This document shows, one piece after another, positions 55,143-63,427 of a stretch of 64,000 bases of DNA (within the stretch, counting starts at the first letter, position 1; every line of letters starts with the position of its first letter). The stretch is from Aureococcus anophagefferens. Taxonomy: Eukaryota > Sar > Pelagophyceae > Pelagomonadales > Pelagomonadaceae. The notes below the pieces were generated by a model, which made no database searches, had not been told where the DNA came from, and was given only the letters and a program-made list of their open reading frames with translations. The position numbers were made by a program, and so were the translations under genes. The stretch covers positions 2,628,578 to 2,692,577 of the forward strand of contig NW_008705565.1 of the NCBI RefSeq assembly GCF_000186865.1, in the 5' to 3' direction.

Positions 55143-56795
55143 ATGGGCTGCCTCAAGGCCCGCGCGGCGGCGCTCGCGGCCCCGGCGGCGCGGGCCTACG
55201 CCCGGCTCGCCGCGCGCTACGCCGTGGCCGACGAGGTCGTCGAGGCGTGGACGCGGCGCCTCCTCGTCGCGAACACGGCCCTCGGGTGCGTGTCCGCCGC
55301 CGTGCGGCTGCTGCTCGGCGGCGCGGGCTGCGTGACCTACAACGTCGTCCTCGCGATCGCGCTCACGGCGTGCGCGGTGGACCTGGGCCTCGCGGCCGTC
55401 TACCTGGGCTTCCGGAGGCGCTGGTGCTGCGTGAGCCTCCACGAGGACGGCGTCATCGCCTTCATCTTCACGATCATCCCGGGCATGTCGCTCGCGGTCG
55501 GCGCGTGGTGCTGCGGCGAGCACCGGACGTTGACGGCGACGCTGCTGAGCGCCAAGGTGTTAGCCCAGGCCTGCTACCTCGGCGCCTTCGCGCGGGTCCA
55601 GGTGCTGCGCCGGCGGCGGGACCTGGCGCTCGCCCAGCAGGAGCGCTGGGACGAGGTCCGGCGCATCGTGCTCGCGACGAAGACGCGGAGCCCAGGGCAG
55701 CAAAAGAGTGATTCAACGTCGCTTCAACATGAGTGTTCCGCGCGCGCGCGTTCTGGAAAAAGCATCCATGCTTCGAGACCGTTCCGAGAGATGATCGCTC
55801 GTCCAAAAATCAGCCGAAACGAGTGGAAAACGGCCGAGATAGGAGCCTTTGAAGTTGGGAATTTCGCACCCTTTTCCTGCCCAGGCTGATCACGGACGGC
55901 GACGTCGAGGCCGGCGAGCGGTGCTGCGTCTGCCAGGACGAGTTCGAGAAGTGCGACGACTGCGTCGCCTTACCCTGCGCCCACGTGCTCCACGGCGCCT
56001 GCGCGTCCCAGTGGTGGATCACGAACCTGTCGTGCCCGCTCTGCAAGGGGCCCGTCTACCACCCGGACGACGAGCCCCCCGCGTCCAAGGCGCCCGCGTC
56101 GCCGGCGGCCGTCGCGCCGGACGACAACCCGCCGGCGGCGCCGGACGTGCGCCGCTGGGCCGCGCGGCTCCTCCTGCCGAAGATCCGCACGTCGCCGACG
56201 TCCTGCTCGCCGCGCGCGTCGCGCGACGACGTTCCCGGCGCGCCGTCGCCCGCCGTGCGCAAATCAAATCTTCAAACCGACTTCAATGTGCGCGTATTCG
56301 AATGTTTTGACACGAGCACTTCCGCCGTGCTTCGAGAACTCGCTGAGAGCAATCGATTCGTCCAAAAATCAGCCGAATCGACTTCGATTTGACCGAGCTA
56401 GAGAATTCTGAAGTTTGGCCCCGACGTCCCAGCTCACTGGTTGATTTGCGCACAGGTCGCCCGGCGCGCCGTCGCCGGAGCCGCCCAAGGAGGAGGCGCC
56501 CGGCCGGGCGCCGCACCGGCGCGCCGCGACGCCCGGCCGGGCGCCGCACCGGCGCGTCGCGCCCATCGACGCCGCGCGGTCGCCGCACCGGCTCCCGTCG
56601 CTCGGCTTCCCCCGGCGCGCCGAGGACCCGGCGACGCCCGGGTCGCCCCTCGACGACCTCCGCGCGCTCGGCGAGCTCGCGCCGGCGCCGGCCCTCGTCC
56701 GCCCGGCCTGCGACGGCGCCGACCCCGGCGGCGAGGCCGACTCCTGCGGCGAGACGCTCAGCCTCTCGCGCGCGTCGACGCCGCGGTCGCGGTGA
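55143..56795 (+). CDS. Membrane RING-H2 protein (probable E3 ubiquitin ligase)
   Basis: Exons 55143-55684, 55885-56244 and 56456-56795 give 413 residues. The N-terminal half has about four hydrophobic helices (LLVANTALGCVSAAVRLLLG; YNVVLAIALTACAVDLGLAA; VIAFIFTIIPGMSLAVGAW). Exon 2 encodes a full RING-H2 domain: CCVCQDEF, then ALPCAHVLHGAC and SCPLCKGP (C3H2C3 ligands). The tail is Pro/Arg-rich with a doubled APGRAPHRR segment (about residues 312-335) and ends STPRSR. Such proteins ubiquitinate membrane clients. Uniquely in the window it holds two introners, one of each family, either side of the 360-nt RING exon (both phase 2). Confidence 0.85.
55693..55884 (+). mobile_element. Introner element, family B copy 4 (GC-AG intron 55685-55884)
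   Basis: A 192-bp element starting CAGGGCAGCAAAAGAG and ending CTTTTCCTGCCCAG. The flanking octamers GCGGAGCC (55685-55692) and GCTGATCA (55885-55892) match at only 5 of 8 positions, so the duplication has decayed or the insertion is older. The GC donor at 55685 is the choice that keeps frame (K-T-L-I-T-D). Confidence 0.8.
56253..56455 (+). mobile_element. Introner element, family A copy 7 (intron 56245-56455)
   Basis: A 203-bp element between perfect GTCGCCCG duplications (56245-56252 and 56456-56463). Orientation 1. It starts CCGTGCGCAAATC and ends GATTTGCGCACAG. The donor is GTCGCC. Confidence 0.92.
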
Positions 56796-57044
56796 CCCTC
56801 GGCTCCGGACGTTCCACGACGCGAAGTACCCGACGCCCCCACCCCCCCCCTGTGCTCTTGTGTTGTGCATCGTAACGTACGACGGTCGTCCGTCCCCGCG
56901 ATCGGCCGCGCGGGCCGAGAAGACACCGCGACGGCGCGTTAGAAGACGGGGGAGGAGGAGCGCGGCGCTCGCGAGCGGGGGGGCGGGGGGGCGCGAGAGG
57001 GGGGCGGCCGGACGAGCCGCCCGGTTTCTTTTGAGCCGCGCAGG

Positions 57045-58981
57045 TCAGGGGCAGACCTGCTGCTTGATGATGCCGAGGCTCTCGATGAAGTCGTCGGTGT
57101 CGAGGGTGAACTCGTAGGCGCGGATGGCGGCGGCGACCTGCTGGTTCCCCAAGAGCACGTACTCCTTGAGCCACTTCTTGTGCTTGGGCAGGCCCGGGTG
57201 CGTCGCGAGCGCGCCGATCGTGTCGTGGGGCTGCGCGTGGTCCAGGTTCTGGAGGAAGACGAGGAGGTGCGCGCGCGTGTTCGCGTCGACGGACTCCGCC
57301 GCCGCGGGCCCGCCGCCGCCGCGGGCCCCGCCGCCGCCGCCGCCGCCGCCGCGGGGCGCCTCGCCGCGCGCGGCGGCCTCGGCGTCGGCCTTGGCCCGCG
57401 CCTGCGCGGCGATCGTTTTCGCGTCGCCGCGGCACTCCGCGATGAGGAGCTTGATCTCGAGGTCGACCTCCTCGGCGCCCTGGGCGATCTGCGACATGGC
57501 GCTGTGTCGCAGCGTCACGGACTCGCGCATCTTGCGCACGTTGCCGCCCATCTCCTCGATGCGCAGCGCGGACGCGTCGTGGTGCCCTTTCAGGGTCGCG
57601 ATCTGGTTTTTCAGCTTGGCGACGACGAGCTCGCCGGCGGTCTCCGTCATCTTGATGCAGACCATGTGCCACTTGCGGAAGCCGTAGTTGAGCTCGCTGT
57701 TCATGAGGCGGCTCAGGATCATGCCCATCGTCTTCCGCGCGTACTTGAACAAATTGTTCTGCTTCTTCCACTTCATGATGCCCCAGCGCGTGAGGAGCGT
57801 GCAGGCCTTCGTCAAAATCTTGATCATCAGCGCCTTCTGCTTCGGCGACGCGTTGGCGATCATCAGCTTCGTGATCTCGCCGACGATCTTCTCCAAATGC
57901 TTCTCCGCGCGGTCGTACGCGACCTTGGCCTTGCCGACCTCGTAGTGGAGCGTCTTGATCGTCTCGTCCAAAGTCATCTTCGACTTGAGGAAGGTCTCGT
58001 AGTACCACTTCTTCCAGCCGCCGAGGAGGTGGGAGTTGGCGAGGCGCGTGAGCATGCGGAGCGTGAGCGTGTACTTGCGGCGGAACTCCTCCATCGCGTC
58101 CTTCCAGACCGTGAAGGACTCGCGGCTCTTCTGGCCGCACATGCGCCCGAAGATCTTGAGGAGCAGCGCCCGCTGCTCCTTGGACGCGTTCTTGAAGTTG
58201 TAGTCGGCGATCTGCTGGCGCCGGAGGTCGACGTCGCGCTTCGCCTCGTCGATGCGGCCCACGAGGTCCTTGAGCTCGTGCTTGAGGGCCTTGGCCTCGT
58301 CCTGGAGCTGCATCTTCGAGAACTGGGCCGTGTTGCCGTGCCAGGCCTGCCAGGCGACGACGAGCTGCATGCGGCACATGCGCGTGATGATCTTGATGAG
58401 CAGCTTCCGCCCGCTGTCGGCGGACCTGGGCAGGAAAAGGGTGCGAAATTCCCAACTTCAAAGGCTCCTGTCTCGGTCGTTTTCCGCTCGTTTCGGCTGA
58501 TTTTTGGACGAGCGATCATCTCTCGGAGAGCTCTCGAAGCGTGGGTGCTGTTTTTGAAACGCGCGCGCGCGGAACACTCATACTGAAGCGACGTTGAATC
58601 ACCCTTTTCCTGCCCTGCGGCGGACATGGACGCGAGCTCCATGACGAGCGACTCGCGCTCGCGCCGCGCCTCCTCGTGGGCGATCATGAGGCGCTCGATC
58701 ATGGACTCCGTGGCGTCGCGCTGCTCCTGCATGCGCAGCCGCACGGCCTCCATCTCCATGGCCGCGGACTCGCTGAGCTTGCCCGTCTTGCCGAGCGGCG
58801 GCAGCGTCAAGCCGCCGTCGCCGCCGCCGCCGCCGTACTTCTTCGGGCCCGGGCTGCTCCCGGCGAAGCCCGGCGACCCGTAGCTGCTCGACATCGTCGA
58901 CCCGCCGGGCTTGCCGCCGTACCACTGCGCCTCGCGCGCCTCGAGGTCGTGCTTGGACGCGTAGCTCGCGCCGCCGCTCAT
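57045..58981 (-). CDS. Coiled-coil / Sfi1-like helical repeat protein
   Basis: Exons 58626-58981 and 57045-58425 give 578 residues from the ATG at 58981. The N-terminus is Gly/Ser-rich, then a coiled coil (EMEAVRLRMQEQRDATESMI). The middle has several Trp-containing helices (VVAWQAWHGNTAQF; GGWKKWYYETFLKSK; GIMKWKKQNNLFKY; YGFRKWHMVC) spaced about 70-90 residues apart, reminiscent of centrin-binding Sfi1 repeats. Heptad regions lie between them, and a poly-Gly stretch near residue 480. Probably centrosomal, basal-body or flagellar. The intron (58426-58625, phase 2) is a family-B introner that splits an ATG codon as AT|G. Confidence 0.7.
58426..58617 (-). mobile_element. Introner element, family B copy 5 (intron 58426-58625)
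   Basis: A 192-bp element between perfect CGGCGGAC duplications (58418-58425 and 58618-58625). In gene sense it starts CAGGGCAGGAAAAGGG and ends CTTTTCCTGCCCAG. Orientation 1. The donor is GTCCGC. It differs from the PGK copy at only a handful of bases. Confidence 0.93.
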
Positions 58982-59314
58982 CGGGTGGCACGCGCCGCTC
59001 CGCCCGGCGCGCGTCGGCTCGTGCGCCCCGGCGCCGCTATATCCGCGGGACCGCCGCGGGCGGGTCTACGTCGCCTGGGCCGCCAGGCACTGCGCACCGC
59101 GACGACGAGCCGCGCTGAGGCTCTCCGAGGGGGATGGCGTTCCAGCTAGATATGGTCCGGGATATTACCTAGCAAAGATTCCTAAGTTGACGCAATGTTG
59201 CCCCTCGCACTGTGGCAAACCGAGAGGCATCCTGTGGCCGCGTCATCGCAGCTCTCGTCGGCCATCGACGTCTTCGGACCGCTCTGCGACAGGCGGAGGC
59301 GTTCGCGATCGCCC
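58982..59314. other. Divergent intergenic region (about 330 bp)
   Basis: Lies between the coiled-coil gene (minus) and the truncated hydrolase (plus). GCTATATCC near 59035 could be a TATA-like element for the minus-strand gene. An in-frame ATG at 59195 could extend the plus-strand gene into this region, but the translated part is not leader-like. Nothing else is recognised. Confidence 0.4.
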
Positions 59315-59722
59315 ATGGCCGCGCTGGTCCGCGCGTGCGCGCTGGCGCTCTGCGTGCGACGCGCGAGCGCGCTGGGTCCCGCCGTCGGCGTGGGCGGCGT
59401 CGCGCTCGGCGGCTTCTTGGGCTGGGCCTTCCAGGGCGTGGGCCCGAGCCCCGAGGCGCGGGCCGCCATGGACGCGAACCCGCCGGCGGCCGTGCCGGCG
59501 CTCGACGGCCTGCTCTTCGGGTGCGGCGCGCCCGAGGTCGCGCTCTACTGCGGCGCCAAGGTCGCGCCGGCGTCCTACGCGCCGCTGGCGTGCGCCGTGA
59601 GCGACGAGCTCGGCGGCGCCGGCGTCCTCGTGCTCCAGTCGCCCTTCAACGTCTACGCGTTCAAGCCCGCCCGGGTCGAGGCCGTGCTCGCGGCGTACCC
59701 GTCCGCGACCGCGCGAGGCTAG
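59315..59722 (+). CDS. Truncated alpha/beta-hydrolase-like protein
   Basis: 135 residues from the ATG at 59315 (MAALVRACALALCVRRASALG, a signal- or transit-type leader). An upstream ATG at 59195 is in frame. The chain shows the first strands of an alpha/beta hydrolase (DGLLFGCGAPEVALYCG, then GGAGVLVLQSPFNVYAF and VEAVLAAYPSA) but stops before any nucleophile elbow. It therefore lacks the catalytic Ser and His expected for the family (usually 230-300 residues). Either the rest was lost or an intron starts near the end; no acceptor and continuing frame was found before the convergent RTX gene. Confidence 0.5.
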   Translation: MAALVRACALALCVRRASALGPAVGVGGVALGGFLGWAFQGVGPSPEARAAMDANPPAAVPALDGLLFGCGAPEVALYCGAKVAPASYAPLACAVSDELGGAGVLVLQSPFNVYAFKPARVEAVLAAYPSATARG

Positions 59723-59933
59723 TCTGTGTGCTCGAGTCGCTTATCCAGGAGGGTTCGTGGGGTACCTCGTATGTGTGCTAGACTAACATATCCCGCCGGC
59801 GTGGGGTGGTTGCCGCAGCGTTGCGTACGGTGCGTAGGTGTGCCGCTGGGGGGTGGCTCGACGTTCAATTCGGCTTCGATAGGTAGCCTTGTACTTCAAT
59901 GAGGATTCGGACCTCGACACCGCCGCTTGCCCT

Positions 59934-62077
59934 TCAGGACGTCGGCAGGTACGTCGGCGCGGCGGTGGGCTGGGGCCACCCAAGATCCTCGCAGCCGGTC
60001 GGTCTCGTGTCGGCGGTTGTATCGTCATCGTCGTCGGCGGCGGTTCCATCCCAGGACGGCCCCCAGTACGAATCATATTGCGCACCGGGATTTTGAAGGC
60101 ACTTGTCGTAGCCGTCGCCGGCGTCGAGGTCCGAGAATTGGTCGCGGAGGTAGATGGTATCGTTTCCGGCGCCGCCGTTGATTCCGACGTTCGCACACAG
60201 CGCTTCAGAGGGGAGTCCCCCATAAGGGGAGAAATATTCTCCCCAATCGTCTGAGAGGCAATCTTCTTTGCTCCCCTTGATCGTGATTATATCGTTTCCT
60301 GCGTCGCCGTTTACATCGTAGTTGCCGGTGCCGTCAATCGTTATGTCGTCGGCACCTTCGTCTCCGTGGATTATTTTGTTGAAATTCCCCCTGATCAACA
60401 GGGTGTCGTCGCCGGCGCCACCTTCTATCTCCTCATTCATCAGCCCGACGACAGTGATGGAGTCGTCGCCCTCGTCCCCACGGACATGGTCGGCCTTGTT
60501 GCCCGAGACCACGATGACGTCGTTGCCGTCCCCACCAGACACCTTCGCGTAGTCCCCGTGGACGTCGATGGAGTCGTCCCCGTCGCCGCCGTAGGCGCTG
60601 GCCCCGAAGCCGACGATGTCCAAGACGTCGGCGCCCTCGTCGCCGTACGCTTTCCCGTAATCCCCGCGGATGGTGATGCGATCGTCTCCGCCGCCGCCCA
60701 TCGCTGTCCCCAGATCGTCGGCGCCGTCGCGCTCTCCCGCTAAAAAAACGCCCCTCCCCGCGCCGCCTCGGAGCACGAGCTCGTCGTCGCCGTCGCCGCC
60801 GTAGATGTGGTTTCCACTGGTCCATAGTCGGGAGTCCAACCTGGAGTAGATGTAGTCGTAGTTGTTGAGTTCGTAGTCGGTGTAGTTACGGTTCCGGTAA
60901 AAGTAGGCGAGCTGCGCCGTGATCGCGTCGTCGCCGGCGCCTCCGTAGATTTTGGCATCGTCCGCGACGACCGAGACGCAGTCGTCGTGAGCCGTGAGTC
61001 GCAGCGTGAAACCGTCGTCTTTTTCGTATTCGTTGTGCTGGAACGTGCCGGCGACGCAGACGCACGCGTCTCTGTCGCCGAAGTCGAGGTCGGCGCCCGC
61101 GTACATCAAATCGCTCACGTCGTATCGGGCAGGCGTCCTCGGATTTCACCTTGGCGTCGTCCTTGAGCGAGCAGCGCTCCTCCGCGTCCCTCGCGACGTA
61201 GTCGCAGTCGTACTTCGCCTTCTTCCAGTACCAGGACGTGCTGTCGGCGCACTCGGCCGCGGTCGGCGCCGGGCAGGGAGCACTTCGGTTAATTCGGTTC
61301 CGGTTCGGTCGAGGCCGCCGCGAGACCACCGTCACCGTCACCGGGGATTTGGGGGCGTAACCGTGGAAAACCGGAACCGGAACCGCAACCGTAACCGGGA
61401 CTTTCAGCGCCTTACCGAAACCGGAACCGTCCCGGAGCGGCTCGCAACCGTCGCGCGGTACGGTGCTTTCAGGCCCTCCACGCCTACCCAACGGCGTTGT
61501 GCGACTTCAGAGCGCCGATTCTTGTTGCGGGGACGCTATTCAGCCCAGTCCCATCACGAAAATCCCACAAATAATGCCTATTTTGAGCCCCACCGGCCTC
61601 CACCGGCCTCCACCGGGCTGCCCTGGGGCCTCACCGTAACCGGAACCGTCCTAGAGCCCCAATAACCGTGCAAAAACCGTAACCGTACCGTAACCGTCAC
61701 CGCGTCGACGGGGGGGCTTACCGTAACCGTACCGAAGCCGGTTTTTTACGGTTTTCGGTGTCTAACCCTAACCGAAGTGCTCCCTGCCGCCGGGACCTCG
61801 CACGCGCCGCAGGTCATCGGGCAGGCGTCTTCGCCCTTGACCTACGATGCGCCACGGTTACGAGTTTCTGTCTCCGGGCGAGCGCGCTGCGTCCGACTTT
61901 GAACTCGTCCTTCTTCTTGCAGTTCTTGCTCTTCTTGCTCACGTAGGCCTCGCAGGTCTTGGCCCGGTCCTCGTAGTACCAGCTCGTCGAGTCCGCGCAG
62001 TCGGAGAGGAGGGAGGCAGCCGCGCCGGCAGCTGCGAGGGCTAGGACGCCTAACGATACCCCGGATCGCTTCGCCAT
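59934..62077 (-). CDS. Secreted Cys-rich / RTX-like calcium-binding repeat protein carrying an insertion
   Basis: ATG at 62077 with signal peptide (MAKRSGVSLGVLALAAAGAA). Then a Cys module (DCADSTSWYYEDRAKTCEAY, then CKKKDEFKV). A predicted 56-nt intron (61842-61897, GT-AG) completes this module as DACPMTCGAC. Coding is then cut by a 513-bp element (61274-61786). A second module follows (CADSTSWYWKKAKYDCDYVA), then an unresolved frame change near 61130, and a long domain (60000-61118) of GGxGDDxxxxxG repeats (YGGAGDDAI, YGGDGDDEL, SGGDGNDVI, EGGAGDDTL). These form the RTX/hemolysin-type calcium beta-roll. It ends in a Pro/Thr tail. The RTX part is typical of bacterial secreted proteins; transfer is a possibility. 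Expression as one protein is uncertain. Confidence 0.6.
61274..61786. mobile_element. 513-bp hAT-like non-autonomous element
   Basis: The ends are inverted repeats beginning CAGGGAGCACTTCGGTTA (18 bp; 20 bp counting the flanking GG). The flanking octamers are GCGCCGGG (61266-61273) and CCGCCGGG (61787-61794), 7 of 8 identical. The inside is filled with degenerate ACCGTAACCG-type repeats. No transposase. The 8-bp duplication and CAGGG termini fit the hAT superfamily and match the family-B introner ends, but the 3' end in gene sense is CTCCCTG rather than ...CAG, so a clean splice acceptor is missing. Confidence 0.75.
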
Positions 62078-62115
62078 AGCTGCTTCGAGCCTGGATTACA
62101 ATGCAGCAGCACGAT

Positions 62116-62204
62116 CCTGATTTTTTGTTTGATGATTGCTTGCTCAACTGATAGGATATGCCTGATTTTTTTTTATGATTGCTTGCTCCAACTGATAGGA
62201 TATG
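62116..62204. repeat. Tandem duplication of a 45-bp AT-rich unit
   Basis: CCTGATTTTTT followed by GATTGCTTGCTC and AACTGATAGGATATG occurs at 62116-62160 and again, with small indels in the T-run, at 62161-62204. It sits between the start of the RTX-like gene and the stop of the SDR gene, so it may affect the promoter of the first or the 3' end of the second. Confidence 0.8.
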
Positions 62205-62213
62205 TGAGTGCAG

Positions 62214-63242
62214 TTAGAGGTCCTCGCCGCGCGCGCAGCCGTCGAGAGGCACGCGCGCGAAGAGCGCCGCGCCGCCGCCGCCGGCCGCGTTCCACTCGGC
62301 CGTCCGGTCCCAGAGCCTGGCCGCGAGCGCGTCGTCCCGCGCGTCCGGCGACGGCGCGACGGCCTCGAAGCCGCCCGCCGTCGCCTTCGCGTAGTAGCCC
62401 CCCGGCGCCAGGTCCGGCGCCGTCGCCGCGTGGACGATGCTGCCGCAGCCCGCGGCCGGCGTCGGCAGGAGCGCGTGGCGGAGCGGCGCCGCGAGGCCGA
62501 AGAGCGGGTGGTAGCGCCCGAGCTCCGTGTTCACCATGCCCGGAGTGCACGACACCGTGAGCGTCTCCGGCCGGCGCTTCGCGAGCTCGCGCGCGAAGAG
62601 CAGGTTCATCTGCTTCGACACGGCGTAGGCGGACGCGTCGGGCGTTCCTCCCTCGAGCACCTCCCCGACGCGTCCGCGCTTCTCCAAGCGCGACGCCACC
62701 ACGACGCAGCGCTTCACGTCAAAGGCCGCAAGGACGCGCAACGTCAGCGCCGCGGGGCCGCAGTGGTTCGTCCGCACCGTCGCGTCGACGCCGTCGACGA
62801 CGTCCTCGCCGAATTTCTTGCCGCTCATGAGCCCCGCGTTGTTCACGAGCGCGTCGATGGCGCCGCCGGGCACGGCCGCCGGCAGCGCCTCGGCGACGAA
62901 TGCGGCGATGGAGTCCAGGGAGGCGAGGTCGCAGGTCGCCGTCGTCACCGACCCGGCGACGGCGCCGCGCTGCACCGCGAGCGCGCGCCGGAGGCGGCCC
63001 GCGGCCGCGTCGCACTTGTCGCGCGACCGGCAGACCATGACGACGCTGGCGCCGCGCTTCGCGAGCTCGCGCGACGTCGCGAAGCCGAGGCCCGTGTTCG
63101 CGCCCGTGACGACGTGCACCTGGTGCTGCAGCGACTGGGCGACGGGCGCGCGCTGCGCGAGCTGGCGCCGCAAGGTGACGACCGCGCCGACGACGGCGGC
63201 GCCGACGGACAGCGTCGTCGCGAGCCAGCGGTCGTCGGACAT
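62214..63242 (-). CDS. Short-chain dehydrogenase/reductase (retinol-dehydrogenase-like)
   Basis: 342 residues from the ATG at 63242. An N-terminal membrane-type helix (LATTLSVGAAVVGAVVTL) is followed by the NAD(P)-binding TGANTGLGFATSRELA, the stabilising VNNAG, and the catalytic YAVSK; the Ser lies in VVVASR. The length and motif order fit the WWOX/retinol dehydrogenase/protochlorophyllide reductase-like subgroup. The cofactor is probably NADP(H), given the Arg residues after the first fold (VCRSRDK). Substrate unknown. No intron. Confidence 0.85.
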   Translation of the reverse strand: MSDDRWLATTLSVGAAVVGAVVTLRRQLAQRAPVAQSLQHQVHVVTGANTGLGFATSRELAKRGASVVMVCRSRDKCDAAAGRLRRALAVQRGAVAGSVTTATCDLASLDSIAAFVAEALPAAVPGGAIDALVNNAGLMSGKKFGEDVVDGVDATVRTNHCGPAALTLRVLAAFDVKRCVVVASRLEKRGRVGEVLEGGTPDASAYAVSKQMNLLFARELAKRRPETLTVSCTPGMVNTELGRYHPLFGLAAPLRHALLPTPAAGCGSIVHAATAPDLAPGGYYAKATAGGFEAVAPSPDARDDALAARLWDRTAEWNAAGGGGAALFARVPLDGCARGEDL

Positions 63243-63427
63243 TGGCCGTGCACAGATGCTCACACGGCGCAGGACAGAGCGAACTCGGGCAGGACCATCA
63301 CCAGACCAAAAGGTAACTTGTCTGCAACTTTCACTTCAAGAATCTGAGCTCTCCCGGCCCTTCGGGTTTCGCACCCCTTCGCGAGCTAAGTCGACGTCGG
63401 CGACGCCGAGCCCGGCCAGGTGGCGCC

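Noticed and set aside
56835..56860. C homopolymer in the 3' flank of the RING gene as a regulatory element
   Set aside because: A simple low-complexity run in a convergent intergenic region; nothing suggests a function.
61680..61780. CCCTAA-like and ACCGTAACCG repeats as an interstitial telomere
   Set aside because: The units are degenerate and vary in length, and they lie wholly within the 513-bp element.
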